A model generated the notes under the pieces. It did not search any database. It was not told the DNA's origin and saw only the letters and a list, made by a program, of their open reading frames with translations. From Symbiodinium natans (Eukaryota > Sar > Dinophyceae > Suessiales > Symbiodiniaceae), in assembly GCA_905221605.1 (NCBI GenBank), contig CAJNDS010002717.1:188001-232500 (forward strand): a stretch of DNA of 44,500 nt. Reading direction: 5' to 3'. Positions 22,216 through 37,399 of the stretch are shown one piece after another; the stretch's first letter is position 1; every line of letters begins with the position of its first letter. Position numbers and translations under genes: made by a program.

Positions 22216-22652
22216 AAAAGCAGGGAGAGGCGTGTGAGAAATGGAAGCAAGACAAGAGTCACAATCCCGAGGTGGGCATGCCCGAACACTTTCTCATGGC
22301 AAATTGAGAACCCCGGCAGACTGCTTCATGAGTTGCACGGAAAATGTGTAAAATCTTCTGACAACACCCTGACCTCACTCTCCTTTCACCGCGTAGCCAC
22401 GGGACCGCATCCCTTCCCGGGTGCATGCAGAAGCTGTGTTGTTAAATGCACCTTCCAGCGGCTGCTGCAAGGGCGGAACTTGCGAAGGCATGAGAACATT
22501 GAGCTAGGCTACTAGGTAGGTGAAGACAACTTTCCACATAACGTCGAAGCGCTGCGAGGCTGGCTTCTCGACGAGGGTCATGCGAACTCACCGTGCACTT
22601 TGCAGCGAGCTCTAATTCACTAACGAAAGCCACAAAAAGCCTTGTAACAGCC

Positions 22653-24153
22653 TTAAGCTGAAGCAAAGTAGTACTTTCGCGCCAAGCGCTGATTCTGAGG
22701 CAGCTTTGGATTCAGCACCATCAGATCGAGCAAGTAGTTCTTTCTTCGCTCCGTGTGATGTAGCACACCATTGCTGTCGGGTTCCAAATCGTAGAACACG
22801 AAGTGAGGTGGCCAGTGATCCAGGAACGTACTGAAGGGAAGCGATGCTGGGACGAGCGGAATAAGGTCTGTCAAGGCCCCCTTAGCTCACGAGATCAGAA
22901 GATGGGCAGAGAACACATAAATCAAATAAGATTGAAATGTTTCAACTCTCCCTCCTGCAGCCGAAGTGCACCAATGAGATCAATGAACCTGGCGGCACTC
23001 CAGAAGCAGAAGGTGTAGGTGCAGTCCAGATCGATGTTTGCCTCAATGTCCTGCACGAGATGAGTCCGAAACGAGCATGCAGTTTATCGGGGTCATGAGT
23101 TCGTCTTGTCTCCTGTGCGGCCGCAGCCCATGTGGATGTGCTGCTGACACCATTCCTGACAACAAAAGTGGCAGAAGCTGGGAAAAACACACACAAACAT
23201 GTACTCTTTCCGTCAAACGCTGCGCCCCCCTGTGTCTTTTCAACGCGCCTTCGGATGCCAAGGCCATCCAAGTTCCCATCGATCGCAGGTGGCGCATTGG
23301 CTGCCTCCGTCACAATGATCTGATCGAAGGCCTGCCGTCTGCGCAGGTGGGGGGGGGGCGGTCTTTGGCTTAAGAGATTCACGATTCGCCCATGAGCGTG
23401 GGGAAAAGAGTGCAGAACCCACAGCACATAGCCCGAGCTGAACTGATCACTTCATGTCACTTCATGTCACTTCATGCCACTTCATGCCTGCAGCCCCGCC
23501 ACCACATGGCTCAGCACCGCATCCTCTTTCAGCGATGCCTGCCACATATTGCTTCAAGGCAGTGCACACGTAGTCTGCAGAGACTCTTCTGCACTGCCAC
23601 AAACCACACCTTCCCCCTGTCGCCAAAGGTCAGCACAACTTTTGTTCCTATGGCATATTCCTGCAGGCGCGTGTTTGCATGTGACCTGATGACACTTTCT
23701 GCAGCCAGCAGACTAGTGCAATGCTTCTGGTCTCCCACAGTCCAGAGGGGTAATGGACAGAGTGCTCAACCAAGCTGAAAAACCTCAGTTGTTTCGCAGA
23801 AGCGTCTCAATTAAGTTGGAGCCGAAGTGCGCAGGTTCTCGATGAGGAGCGACTCAGCGGTTCGTTGTAGTCGAAATCTCTCAAGACAACCTGAAAAAGC
23901 TCTCATCTGCTACCATCTGCTATCTGCTCAGCTTTATGATTCACGTGCGCCGCGTGCTCAACTTGAGGTTCGCACTCCTGCGAACAGCTTACCCGTCGGC
24001 TTGCGCACAAACCTGCCCTGCAACCGCAGCTCCCAACGACGTGTCTTTCTCGCGAAGTAGTCGTCGTAGGCAGTTGGGGCAGAAGGAGCACCCTTTGTTG
24101 GCCGATGCATCATGACCAGCTTGCCAATAAAGTTGCTGTTGACCTTCAAGAGA
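22653..24153 (-). CDS. DUF1769/UPF0590-like protein, six exons with C-terminus
   Basis: Exons on the minus strand: 23976..24153, about 23831..23890, 23610..23660, 23249..23331, 22962..23050 and 22653..22830. They give VNSNFIGKLVMMHRPTKGAP, RRWELRLQGRFVRKPTGKLF, VVLRDFDYNEPLSRSSSR, EYAIGTKVVLTFGDRGK, AFDQIIVTEAANAPPAIDG, DIEANIDLDCTYTFCFWSAA, FIDLIGAL and HWPPHFVFYDLE, ending YYFASA and TAA. The order 'F.G.v ... YF..k.R...l.lQGRF ... G..Fd.pl' resembles the DUF1769/UPF0590 family as I remember it; a profile search has not been made. Function of that family is unknown. The phase between 23249 and 23050 does not fit the chosen edges (a donor at about 23302 would), so that junction is open. Upstream, 24400..24529 (LNVVVETQPVLQAGQRDITV) may be an earlier exon. 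Confidence 0.6.
23453..23494. repeat. Tandem repeat, unit TCACTTCATG
   Basis: Four copies of a 10-bp unit, two ending TG and two ending CC. They lie within the inferred 278-bp intron 23332..23609 of the DUF1769-like gene. Confidence 0.9.
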
Positions 24154-25089
24154 CTGCAGACATCCCAAAGTGTGGCAAAGAATCCCAGCAGCACCCCCGG
24201 CAGCATGCCCCAACTCTGGATGCATCCTGGCTACGATATCTGTACCATGGGCATTCAATGGAATCGGCTTCGCTGGCTGCATCGTAGCTCGCCTGCAAGC
24301 CTGCATCCCTTTCTCATTCGAGAAGCTTGTTGCTTCATAGAGGATCAACGGGTTCTGCCCGTCAGTTACCTGCTGCCTCGGCTCATGTGCTGGTCTGATT
24401 TGTGACAGGCCAGCTTAGCTCAAAGTGCTCCTGCGCTGTGTCCATCCTGCAAATGAGGCCTACAGTAATGTCACGTTGCCCAGCTTGCAGGACAGGCTGA
24501 GTTTCTACGACAACATTCAAGCTGCCGAAGGCTTCGGCGACTCTGCAAAATCATGCGCCGCTTCTCCACATCAAGGGCTTGAAGTGGGAGCTCCCTTTCA
24601 TTGTCTGCGTGATTTCCCGTGCCGGGGAAGCACCCTGAAGGAACAGGCAGAGTTGCAATCTCGGCTTCGCCGTATGGAAAGACACACGGATGACACATGC
24701 GCAGTGGTCCCCCGAAAGCCCGAAAGCCGTGAGGTGCCTGCGCAGCTAAATAGCCCAGCAAAGCATGAAGATTGCTTGTTCTTGATGTGGTTTGCCTCAA
24801 GAAGGAATCTCGGAGAACCTAGGACTTAGTAGAACCCACTGAGACTGGTAGCGGTTGTGGCAAGTCGAACAAAGAAACACAGCAGCTCTGGTTAGCTCTT
24901 GCAAGAGCAGAACCATGCCTCTGCTTCTGCCTCCTCGGCCTCCGCCTCTGCGAGCTCCTCTCTTCAGATTCAAGTGATTCAAGTCGTCTTTACTTTACAG
25001 GGCTGCTCACTGCTCAGCAGCTCAGCTCCAGGCCTGCTCTTCCAGGAGTATCTCTCCAGGAGTTTGGTGCTCGCCTAAAATACCAGAAC

Positions 25090-25261
25090 ATGTCACACGG
25101 CCAAGATCGTCGGAGCAACGCAGCAGCAACAGAAACTACCCGCTCAGAGTCCACACCTCCGCTCTCCACTGACGGTGCCTCTCGGGACTGTTTTCATGTA
25201 CTGCTTTTTGACGCAAGCAAGATTCTGAAGCAAGCAAGATGCACAAAAGGCCTGCGAAGAG
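25090..25261 (+). CDS. Candidate first exon on the plus strand
   Basis: An ATG at 25090 opens MSHGQDRRSNAAATETTRSE, and the frame runs to ASKILKQARCTKGLRR, where it meets AGAG|GTGAGTG, a strong donor on this strand. The start, composition and donor together suggest a first exon. It would oppose the minus-strand block, so it would mark a change of gene direction. No domain seen. The minus strand here gives no comparable exon. Confidence 0.35.
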
Positions 25262-25522
25262 GTGAGTGCACTCTGCACTAAAGTCATGCCCACCCCAGCG
25301 ACGCCAGAGGCCGCCAGGAGGACGTGGCCACCAGCGAAGCAAATGGCTACGCCTGTGACCTTAGCTCTGAGCGCACAACAGAATGAGCGAGTGCATAATA
25401 GCTCTGCTGACTAACCCTCTGAAGTTGCAAGGGGGTCACAGCAACGACGCTGCTCGCTGCAGCATCAGAGGAAGATAAGACCCACGAAGATATTCCAAAA
25501 GCACCTCGAAGCATCTGATCGC

Positions 25523-25800
25523 ATGTCTACGGATTTCATCAGACTTAAGGAATGCCAAGGACCAAGGACCACTAAACGCAAATCTAAATTTCCGTGGACC
25601 AAGGATGCATCGAAGCTGCTTCCGACTGGGCCGGCAAGCGCAAGACCCGCCAGGCCAGCAGAAAGCGAGCTGAAGGAGGCCCAGCCCACCCGAGCGGTGT
25701 CCTCATCAAGAGCCAGGCTGAGACTTGAGCTCTGCGATGGAGACGCGCCCACCATCGCCATGGCTTCCGGAGGTTCTGGAATTCGCGGTTCGGGACAGTA
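25523..25800 (+). CDS. Candidate plus-strand exon, unknown protein
   Basis: A plus-strand frame open from 25523 to 26101 starts with MSTDFIRLKECQGPRTTKRK and continues SKLLPTGPASARPARPAESE and LKEAQPTRAVSSSRARLRLE. The first ~85 codons look coding; after about 25800 the composition decays. It lies 260 bp beyond the donor at 25261 and may be a second exon of the same gene. A minus-strand alternative frame (SLSLALDEDTARVGWASFSS) exists, so strand is unsettled. Confidence 0.3.
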
Positions 25801-26744
25801 CCCTTGGACTGCATTGTGTGTGTCAATGGCCTATGAGTGTTCCAATCTATTTGTTTCCTGCACAGCAATTCATGGAACAAGCGCTGCCTATCCACATATG
25901 TCCACAGCTGCAAAAAGAAGCCAATTCCTTCTGCACTGTCGGCGGCGGCATCCATTCCACTCTATGCCCACTTACAAAAACCACTGGCCCCGCACCATTG
26001 CACACCTCAGGTCTGCACTCTCGACGTGGCTCAACAGCAGCCGTCGCAAGGAGAGGCGCCCGTCGGACTGTAGAGAACCTATCGAAGCAGAAAGAAGGTA
26101 AAGTGAAACTCGAGGGAAGACTCTCAGGAACTTGAGTCTGCCTGGACATGTGCTGCGTCGTGTCGCCTGGAAGGAGGACAACTCGAGAACATCTTCACAT
26201 TTGCTAATGTCCCTCCTTCAACATTTTAAGCTTAAGAACCGTCTCGCATCTTGAAGCATTGAAACGCACTGAAACATCAAAATGACGAAGCTTTGCCGGC
26301 CTTCGGAAGCTTCTCTTGCATCGCTGTCAGTGTCAACCTTGGTCCAAAGATCACATGTTTCGTACCGATGATGGTACATGAAAGCACACGAAAGCACAGG
26401 AAAGCACATGCCCGCAATTTAAGTGCTCAACGATGTCTCGTAAAGATCTTCGGTGACAGGCGTCAAGACAGGGCCTTCATTGTGGCATCCTACCCTCACC
26501 CCCCCTTTCCCCCCCCCCCCTTTCCATCCCACTGCAACCCAACACTGTCAATTCCAATGCCCAGAAAAGTCCCACACCTTCTCGCGGGGAGATGGGGAGA
26601 TTCTGAGAGGTTCTGTGAATGGGGGTCTATATGGCGCCATACTGAAAATCACCTTGCAACAAAAAAAGCCTGGAAACTTGGATCCTGGAACTTAAGTTTT
26701 CCACCGCCCAGCCGGCTGTCGTTCAAGCTCAAACTTCGGATTAT

Positions 26745-26842
26745 GTTTAGCTCCACCAGTGCCGAGCTGAGAACGAGCAGCTTGCAGCCGCACGTCGTCC
26801 ACTGAGGTACGGACGAGGATGACAGAGACATCGCCTGCAAAC
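26745..26842 (-). CDS. Candidate exon, unknown protein
   Basis: After a possible acceptor GTTTGCAG the minus strand reads DVSVILVRTSVDDVRLQAAR and SQLGTGGAKH with G/C-rich third positions. It is short, without domain or confirmed splice partner. Confidence 0.35.
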
Positions 26843-27908
26843 TGTCTGCACTCAACATGACCTCTAATTTCCATCTCAAAACCCAACCCCAAAACCCCTC
26901 AACTCTACCTCCCCAAAAACTCCGAACGAACCCCAGTGCCAAACACAACACAGATCTCAATCGCCACGGCCCCGTTGCGTGGGGCAGGGCTGAAAGTGCT
27001 GTTTGCACACTTGGCTGGGGACATGCGGCCAGATAATTTGGCGCAATGTCTTCCATCGGTCAGCATGCCAACCCATCCAACATCACTGGCACAACGCCAC
27101 GGGGTGGGTACAGTCGAGCAAGTACTCCGAGCATCCATCATTTCGAGCAGACATGATCTACCCTGTGAGCCCTAGAGCCTACCATGCAAAATCCACAACC
27201 TTGAAACGATTCACCCTAGAATCCCGAATCCCCAAAGCTGTACGACCTTGAAGCTCTGTGACACCCACACCTTGTTGTAAAGCCCTGAAGCCCTGAAGAA
27301 TGTGTGTGTAAACCTGCAGAGCTGAACCGTGAACGGTAAGATAATGTTGTTGTTTGCGTGTGTTGTTTTGTTACGGGTGCCGGGGTGTTTTACTTGCTGC
27401 GGCTGTGGGGGCGTGGTTTTGCTTTTGCTAGGGAAGTGGCGGGCCCTTTCTTTGCTGTAGGTGCCTAGGGCGCGTGTTTATGCTGCTCCCACAATGTCGC
27501 TCACTTCCTGTGTTGCAGGTCACTTTTTTTGCTGCAAGTGCAGGGCAAGCCTGTTTCCCGCGTACTGGAGCCTAATCAGGCCTAATCAGCTACAGCTATC
27601 ATTCCATGAAACACCCACACATGGACTCTTCAGCGTAAGCTTGTGAGGATGGGATATCTTCTGCTTAATTTCGTGCAGCCTCTTGCATATATACATCTAT
27701 ATATGGCCACCGATCAAGATGAAACTAACAAAAGATGGGTGACAAACGACAATGGCCAAGGCCAAGCCGCGCTCGAGCTGCTTCCTTCATACAAAACTCG
27801 ATTTCCTCTACATTTCCATCACCTAGGTTCCTTCTTATCTCCCCACGGAAAACGTTCTGCTTTCTACTTTCTGCTCTGCAAGTATTTCAAAACTCTTCGT
27901 TTTCAAGG

Positions 27909-28428
27909 AAGGTCCACTAATGGCGTAATACTACTCGAGGCAAGGCTGCAGGGTTTACAAAGCGGGGTGTAGCGGAGGCTCGCAGCACCCTCATTTGCGA
28001 CAAGCAGCTTTCGTGATGGGTTTGGCAAGGTATTCCAGTGCTGATGAAGGCAGGTCTATTGAGGGCGTCATATTCTTTGAGGCAAGCCCTTTGCTTAAAA
28101 GAGCGGGGGGGTTGGGGTGGGAAGGAGCCGTCTTGTGCAAGTTTCGAAAGGCTGCATGTGGGTCTAAGGAATGTCTATTGATGGCGTGATTGATTGGTTT
28201 GGACAAGTTCAGAGGGTTTCGAAAGAATGTCGATTGATGTGGTGACGCTCTTTGAAGGCTTGCACGGCCGAGCATGGGGGACGGGGGGTTACGGAGAACC
28301 CCTCCCGCCCCCCCTCACATTGAGTTTGCTTGCATACTGAATATTGATCGGGTTCATATCTTCTTGAAGAAATGTCTATTGATGGCGTGATAGTGTTTGA
28401 AGCAAGCTTGCGCTGCTTGAAAAGGAGT
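27909..28428. repeat. Cluster of a dispersed ~50-60 bp repeat (GAATGTCTATTGATGGCGTGAT)
   Basis: Five plus-strand units lie at 27909..27969, 28049..28110, 28168..28207, 28223..28280 and 28368..28428. The shared pattern is GTCTATTGATGGCGTGAT, then TTTGAGGCAAGC, a TGC-containing link, and GCTTAAAAGAG. A very degenerate one may lie at 28337. Further units lie at 43.5 kb. Confidence 0.8.
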
Positions 28429-28669
28429 CGGAGTGGTTGCGGGGGCGCAGGCAGCCTGTCGTAGTAGGAGGAGGAATAGCAGGACTGGTAGGAGTCGCGA
28501 GGTACCACTGGACCAGTGGGCTGCCTTGCCCGCGCCCCATGTGGAAACATGCGCAGTTTCCGTGAACACCGTTGTCGACTTTTTTTCTCGCAAACGACCA
28601 CCCTCTGCGCAATGTTTTCTTGGCAAAAATGTTGTTTTGGAAGAAAACGTGCGCTGGGCCGGGTTTCCT

Positions 28670-28830
28670 AAAACCCTGAACCCTATAACCCCGAAAAGTC
28701 TGAACTCTAAACACCCTAAACCCTGAAAGCCCTAAACCCTAGTACCTACAACCTCAAGCAACCTAATTAAACACCCAGGAGACCCAAATAAACACTAAAA
28801 CCCTAAGCCCTGAACCTAAAAATCCTTAAC
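28670..28830. repeat. Degenerate CCCTAAA-type interstitial repeat
   Basis: ACCCTAAACCCTGAAAGCCCTAAACCC and drifted heptamers run through this stretch. This is the plant/alveolate-type telomere sequence in decayed internal form, C-rich on the plus strand. Confidence 0.75.
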
Positions 28831-28937
28831 TCTGAAAACATAAAAGCAAGAACTCTCTATTCTGACGCATCCGGTCACTTCAGCAACTACGCAATGGTTG
28901 CATCAGCCAGGGTTGTGTGTTGCATGGTGCTGCTGAG

Positions 28938-29204
28938 TCACCGTGTTGGCTGACATCGCAGTTTGTTTGTTAGCTGTTTCAAGTCTGCAGTGATTGTTGT
29001 AAAAAAACCATGTTCTTCCAGTGAGATAGATTGCGGTATTCTCCGGTGATAGCCGTCGAAAGACTCCAGCGCGAAAAGTTGCCCTTTCATTGTGTGTCTG
29101 ATTTGCAGATTGCAATCCTTCCATCTAGGTTTGTAGCATCGCTGCGTGTGACTTTCTCTTTTGCCTTCTCGGAAAAGCAACCTATCGTAGCACGGCTTTA
29201 GCAA
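28938..29204 (-). CDS. Candidate open frame, unknown
   Basis: An 88-residue minus-strand frame from an ATG at 29204 includes RLLFREGKRESHTQRCYKPR, LFALESFDGYHRR and SISLEEHGFFTTITADLKQL. It is natural-looking and longer than most chance frames in this AT-richer stretch. No family recognised and no splice evidence. Confidence 0.25.
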   Translation of the reverse strand: MLKPCYDRLLFREGKRESHTQRCYKPRWKDCNLQIRHTMKGQLFALESFDGYHRRIPQSISLEEHGFFTTITADLKQLTNKLRCQPTR

Positions 29205-29639
29205 ACGAAACGGTCAGATCTTTGGATGCTGCTATGTAAGTCGTCAACTTTTGGGCAGGTTTCTGGCTGGAACTGAGAACTCCTTTAACCTGGGTCATGC
29301 AACAACACTAAAAGCAACGAACAGCTCTCTTTTACACTTACTCACCCGCCCGCCCCACCAGTAAAGCACCGGCACCCACATGGGACCAAAAAACAAAAAG
29401 TAAAAGCACGGGTTCCAACCCTGAATTCAAGGTTTAAAGCCCCACTTCCCAAAACATCCTCCATCCTCAATACCCCCAAACCTGAAACCCCAACAGTCCA
29501 TACTCTTCAAAGTGCCAAACCTAGGCCTTAAACCTGGAAACCTACCCGGCTAAAATCGACCAAAGCCCCAAAGACTCACCTAAAAGCCCACCAAAGCCCG
29601 ACACCCCCAGAATCCCAAAGTCAGACCATGGACCATGAA

Positions 29640-29780
29640 CTTTTGAAATCCTGAAGCCCTACAGCTCTGAAACCGGTTGCCTGGCCTCCAGCCTCTGCAC
29701 AAAGGAGCTCCGCATATGTTGGGCTTGGGACATCTTCTCTCCCGTCCTGTGCCGCAGGCTGGTTTGGACAGTCTTGGGAG
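29640..29780 (-). CDS. Candidate exon, unknown protein
   Basis: The minus strand is open through PAAQDGREDVPSPTYAELLC and AEAGGQATGFRAVGLQDFK. A second candidate, SEHIYTRIGKAIGATDSRLP, lies at about 29960..30025, separated by GGCTTTGGGGCTTT repeats at 29855..29935. They could be two exons of one gene. No domain seen. Confidence 0.3.
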
Positions 29781-30905
29781 CAAGCGCAGGACGTTAGGAT
29801 TTTGGTGCCTTGGGGATCAGAGCGGGTGAAGCTGCTTCCGGGCGGGTTTTTCAGGGCTTTGCGGCTTTGGGGCTTTGAGGCTTTCACGGCACCTCGCCGC
29901 ATCTAGCCGTTCTGGCTTTGGGGCTTTCGGGCGCGAGTTGTGTACAGCGCACAACACAGCAGCCGGCAGTCTGGAATCAGTGGCACCAATGGCCTTCCCG
30001 ATTCGGGTGTAGATATGCTCGGACTCATAACCATGGCGGTCTCGGTCCATCAGGCTCTAAGTTATAGCAAAGACAGATGCCGAGGAATTCTTTCATCGGA
30101 CGAAGCCGAGGTCATTGTCTCTCACAGGGGCACCTCCCAGTATCGAAAACTTTCACCCAGGCATGCGTACAGATGCGCGCCCTGAAGAGAAGCCTACAAC
30201 CGTCAACCAACGGACCTTTCGCCCCATGTCAAAGTGAAACTTCGAACTGCCACCGTGAAACAAGCTACGGAAGTTACAAAAAAGACGTTAACGTCACGTG
30301 GAGATGCGTGCCTAGGCTGCTCGCCTGGTTCTGAAAGGCTGCAGAACTACAAGATGGGAGAAAAGCCGAGAACACATGCTGCACACAGAAGAGCCAAGCA
30401 CGGCCTTCATGGCCTTCACAAAACGCAGCTGACAATTCTCACGCCTGCTCTGCCATTTCGTCTATGTGCACCTGAACAGACATTCTTCTGATTGTGACGA
30501 AACCTAGAATGTCATTGCACAGTGAGCTTCATCAGTAGTTGTTTCTCAGATAGGCGGCAGCTTTCACATGCACAGCGCGCATCGCCTTTCACTCGTCCCT
30601 TGAAAAACAGCAGCAACAGCAGCAGCATTTTTTCAGTGCATCGAACACATGCTGGAGGACTTGCCAGGAATGATGCCACTATACATGCACACAGCTGTTC
30701 TCTCGCACATCACGCAACACTTCGCAACAGAGTAGAGCACAACCCCTGACTGAAAGTTCCGGACATTCAACCCAAGTGCCCTCAAGCAACCCCTTAAAAG
30801 CCGAAAACGAAGCTCTTTGGCGGCTTACATAAACAGTACACAAAGGACACGGGAAACCAAAACACGTCATTTGAGACAAGCGACATCATGAAAGTTCGTC
30901 AAAAA

Positions 30906-30930
30906 AGAGAGAGAGAGAGAGAGAGAGAAA
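30906..30930. repeat. (GA)n microsatellite
   Basis: About a dozen GA dinucleotides, followed by an A run. Confidence 0.9.
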
Positions 30931-31249
30931 AAAACACAAGCTGGAACTTCATGTGCTTTCGTGTTTGTTTCTTGGCTTTCCTTCGCAAGGTGTGCAAGTC
31001 TCGCATGTCTTGCATGTTCTCGCAATGTTCGCAACTTGCCTTTAGTTGTCTGGCGGTCATAAGTGCTTTGGCCTGATTAGAAACCCCTTCTCGTTCGGAC
31101 TTTGAGGTTGACCTTCAGATGCAGGTGAACGGAATAAGGGCTGAAGATTTCGGATTGCCTACACTGTTTCCTCAAAGGAGGGTTCAGCCGTCGGCCTTTA
31201 AAATCCGGAGCTCAACCTCAAATTCTCGAATCAAAGCAAAGGGTTTCAG

Positions 31250-34266
<3,017 letters not shown>

Positions 34267-34759
34267 CTGCACGAGGAGCGCTTCTTCAAAGTGACAAGAA
34301 CAGGTCGCCGCCGGCTCTAAACAGTAACACTACGGTAACACTTCTTAGATGAAGCGCTGTTTGTTGGGCAGCACAATCTCAGCACTACAACTAGAATTCT
34401 GCATTCTGCTGCTCTGCGGGTCCAAAACTCAGGCGTCGCCACAGCGCGAGTGAGGAAGAACAGCCGGATAAGCATAGGGTTTAGCTTTAGCTCCTGTGTT
34501 GCTTCAGCCACACATGTGAGCCTGCACTGGCGCCGGCTCAGCAAAGAGGGACTAGGGAAGCGCTGTTCTCGTTGCGTTTACGCCAGAGACGCCGTCAGTG
34601 ATGCACAACGACATGCAAAGACGCATGCCGGAGTGAAGAGAAGTATCAAGGGCCAGATGAAGCGAACTCGGAAGGGTACTGCGGTTCGTGACACGTCGTG
34701 GCCCCCCAGCCTGGAATGTTGAACTTCTCAAGTGCGCCAAGACGCCTCACAAAGAAGCT

Positions 34760-36560
34760 GGAAGGCATAGCAAACCCCTACATCCACAGCCATGCCCAGG
34801 AATGAACAGCGAAGACAATGAGCAGCCCACGCGACCACAAGCTGAAGGTCTTCCTTGTCCACCTTGCGCACATGGTCCACGTCCTTGCAACGCAGCTCAA
34901 GCCAGGGAGATGTCCCTTGCACGGTTCTTGTCAAGTTCTTTCCTGGGCTCTCTTCATGTTGAAGACCTCGGTACCAAGCCTCAGCATCGACTTGACGGGT
35001 ACGCAATGCACACACCCAGTGGCACAGTGACATCTGTGCGCCTTTCCAGGCGCTCTTCTAAATGCATCAGCTGCGGAGGCGCGACCTCCGAACTGCCGCA
35101 GAATGTCAGAAAGTACCCCATGCAAACCCCCCGATGCAGAAACCGGCTCTGACAGCTCAGCAACGGAAAGCTGAGTTCCCAGCTCCCTCTTCTATACTGC
35201 CCATGCCCATGCTCATGCTCATGAGGCCATCAAGCGAAAGGGAATCCCGAAAGCTTCCCAGGGCCTGGCACTGCACTCCTCTATGTGACTTCTGCGCACA
35301 TGGTTCAATGGCCATTCGTCATTCCATGTCCAGTCTTCTCTCCACGCTGCCGAGCGGCCATGGAACTTCGCACCGGCATGCTGCTAACTGGGACACCTCC
35401 CCCTTGCAGCCACCTGAGACAAGCCTTCAGCTAACATTTCTACATGCTTGGCCTTTCTGGGGCACTCACTGCACCACTTTCGCTTCAAACTCTTCGCGAT
35501 CATTGTCGAACCTGGCCGGCAAATACACTTTAGACATGAGCTCTTCCCCTCCCGGTGCACTAGCGACAAACAGCCGTGGGAGCTGTTGAAGGCACATGGC
35601 GAGATCCTTGCCCATCTCGTCTCTGGGCTTGAAACACCAACTCCACCTGAATCGATACTTTGACCTCTTGTTTAACGACTCGCGCAGCTTAAGCATACCC
35701 AACTCAATCTCCCACCTGATGTCTGCCTCGCCAACCATCTGCCACGGAAGCCTGCTGTCATCTTCAACCAGGAAGGTGCGAGTCCTGAGGACTGAGGATG
35801 CTGTGTCCCCAGACTCCGGTGTATCTGCAAACGAGGGCCGAGCTCCACATGATCTGAAAAGTTAACATGCTTTCTGCTTTCGTTGGGCCTGGCTTCCTCG
35901 GTGAACTGCACATCCGCAGTCGGAGAACTGTTGCAGGTAGCATTTGGGCCGGTGCTGCCCTTGTGCTTTCCGCTTCTTCCTCCGGGCTGCAAAGCAGAAT
36001 GCAGCTACAGCCTACAGCTTTACATGACGAACTGTTAAAACAATGTGGTTCGGCCGCTCCTCCGGATCTGGAAAGAGCTGCTTTTGAAGCATCCTGGATG
36101 CCACACCCACATAAAGTCTTGGGAACTCCACGACATGATACGTGGACATCGCAAACGTGCCTCCGCAGTCGTCGCGGCAGGAACTCCAGAAATGAAAGCA
36201 ACGTCTGGTTGACGGACTGCCCAGCACATGTGACTATGCACCGGGACGCACCGTGACACGAGGATGAGTACCATGAGCACTTCAGTCCCAGTCAAAGTAA
36301 GCGCAAGCAAGTAGTAAAGTACGCATGGCTTTCTGCTCACTCTGAACATCAGACAGCGCCTCAATGTCGGCTTTGACCTCCGCAATTCCCCGATTGACCT
36401 GCAACATAGTACAGAACCATGCCATCCGCAGAAATTCAAAAAGAGCCGGTTGGCCTGCCCATCGAGATCCAAGAGCTTCTTGCCCAAACGAGCAATGCGC
36501 GAGGAGTTGACTTCGTCCTCAACAAAGACGGTCGATCTACCGCTTTGCCGCAAAGTCAGT
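34760..36560 (-). CDS. Coiled-coil exons, upstream part of the tail-anchored gene
   Basis: Candidate minus-strand exons from high to low: VEDEVNSSRIARLGKKLLDL (about 36430..36530), VNRGIAEVKADIEALSDVQ (start 36398 after TTGCAG), YHVVEFPRLYVGVASRML (about 36.1 kb), IELGMLKLRESLNKR and EMGKDLAMCLQQLPRLFVAS (35.56..35.71 kb), LMHLEERLERRTDVTV (about 35.05 kb), LGTEVFNMKRAQER (34.96 kb) and LELRCKDVDHVRKVDKEDLQ (about 34.83..34.90 kb). Charged heptads recur as in the exons below 34.27 kb. Most splice edges unresolved, and more than one gene is possible. Confidence 0.45.
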
Positions 36561-37399
36561 CAACAGTCTGAGGTCACTGCAGATGAGTCAGGCATGTGCC
36601 CAGCAGCCGATTCTGCACCTCTTCTTGAGTTCTCCGCAGCGAAAGCATCGATACGAGATGGTACAACTGAGCTGAGATGATGTGAGATCTCTGTGTCTGT
36701 CAAGCTTTGACGAAATGCCCTCAACGGTGCTGGTTACCGTGAACATGCCTTGAGTCGATGCCTCGTTCTAACCACGAGAAAATCATGAGAATGCACAATG
36801 AAGGCCAGCGGCCCTACCATGCCATTCCTACATCGCGAAACGCTTTCCTGAGGCTCCCACTGGCATCGGTTGGCACTGCAGTCCGCTCCGCCATCTGCCT
36901 AAAAGCGCGCCCCGGAAGAGACATACTGCAGATTGCGAGTGCAAAGTCTGAAAGACAACAACAACTCGAGTGTACTTGCATTATCTTGCAATCATGCAGT
37001 ATAAACTGGCGTTCTTTGCGCGCCCTGAACCGTTGCCATCTGCTGCATCTCAGGTGGCCTCGATGGCAAGGTCGCTCCAGCCTGAACACCCGTTCTCACA
37101 GCCAGCACCATATTACAACATACTTCAACTCACACATATTGTTCGCATGTTTGAAATGGCACGCTTACTTCCATATCCTTGCTTCCATCACTCCATCAGT
37201 CCGGCCTTCAGCTTGGGCTTCTTGTTGTCTTTTTCTCCCACCGAGACGATGGCTTGGAATGAGCCTCTCGAGAGTTCACACCATGTAGTGCCACGCCGAG
37301 CCACTGAGTTCGCTTTTTGCTGACAACAAAGAACACAGCTCAAGGCTGTGAATATGTAGCTTCGAAGCAATGATCTGGGGGCTGACCAGAATCAACTTT

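Noticed and set aside
21623-22255. 210-codon minus-strand frame rich in Ser/Leu
   Set aside because: Arises from the (GA)n and GGGAGACA repeats; no independent coding evidence.
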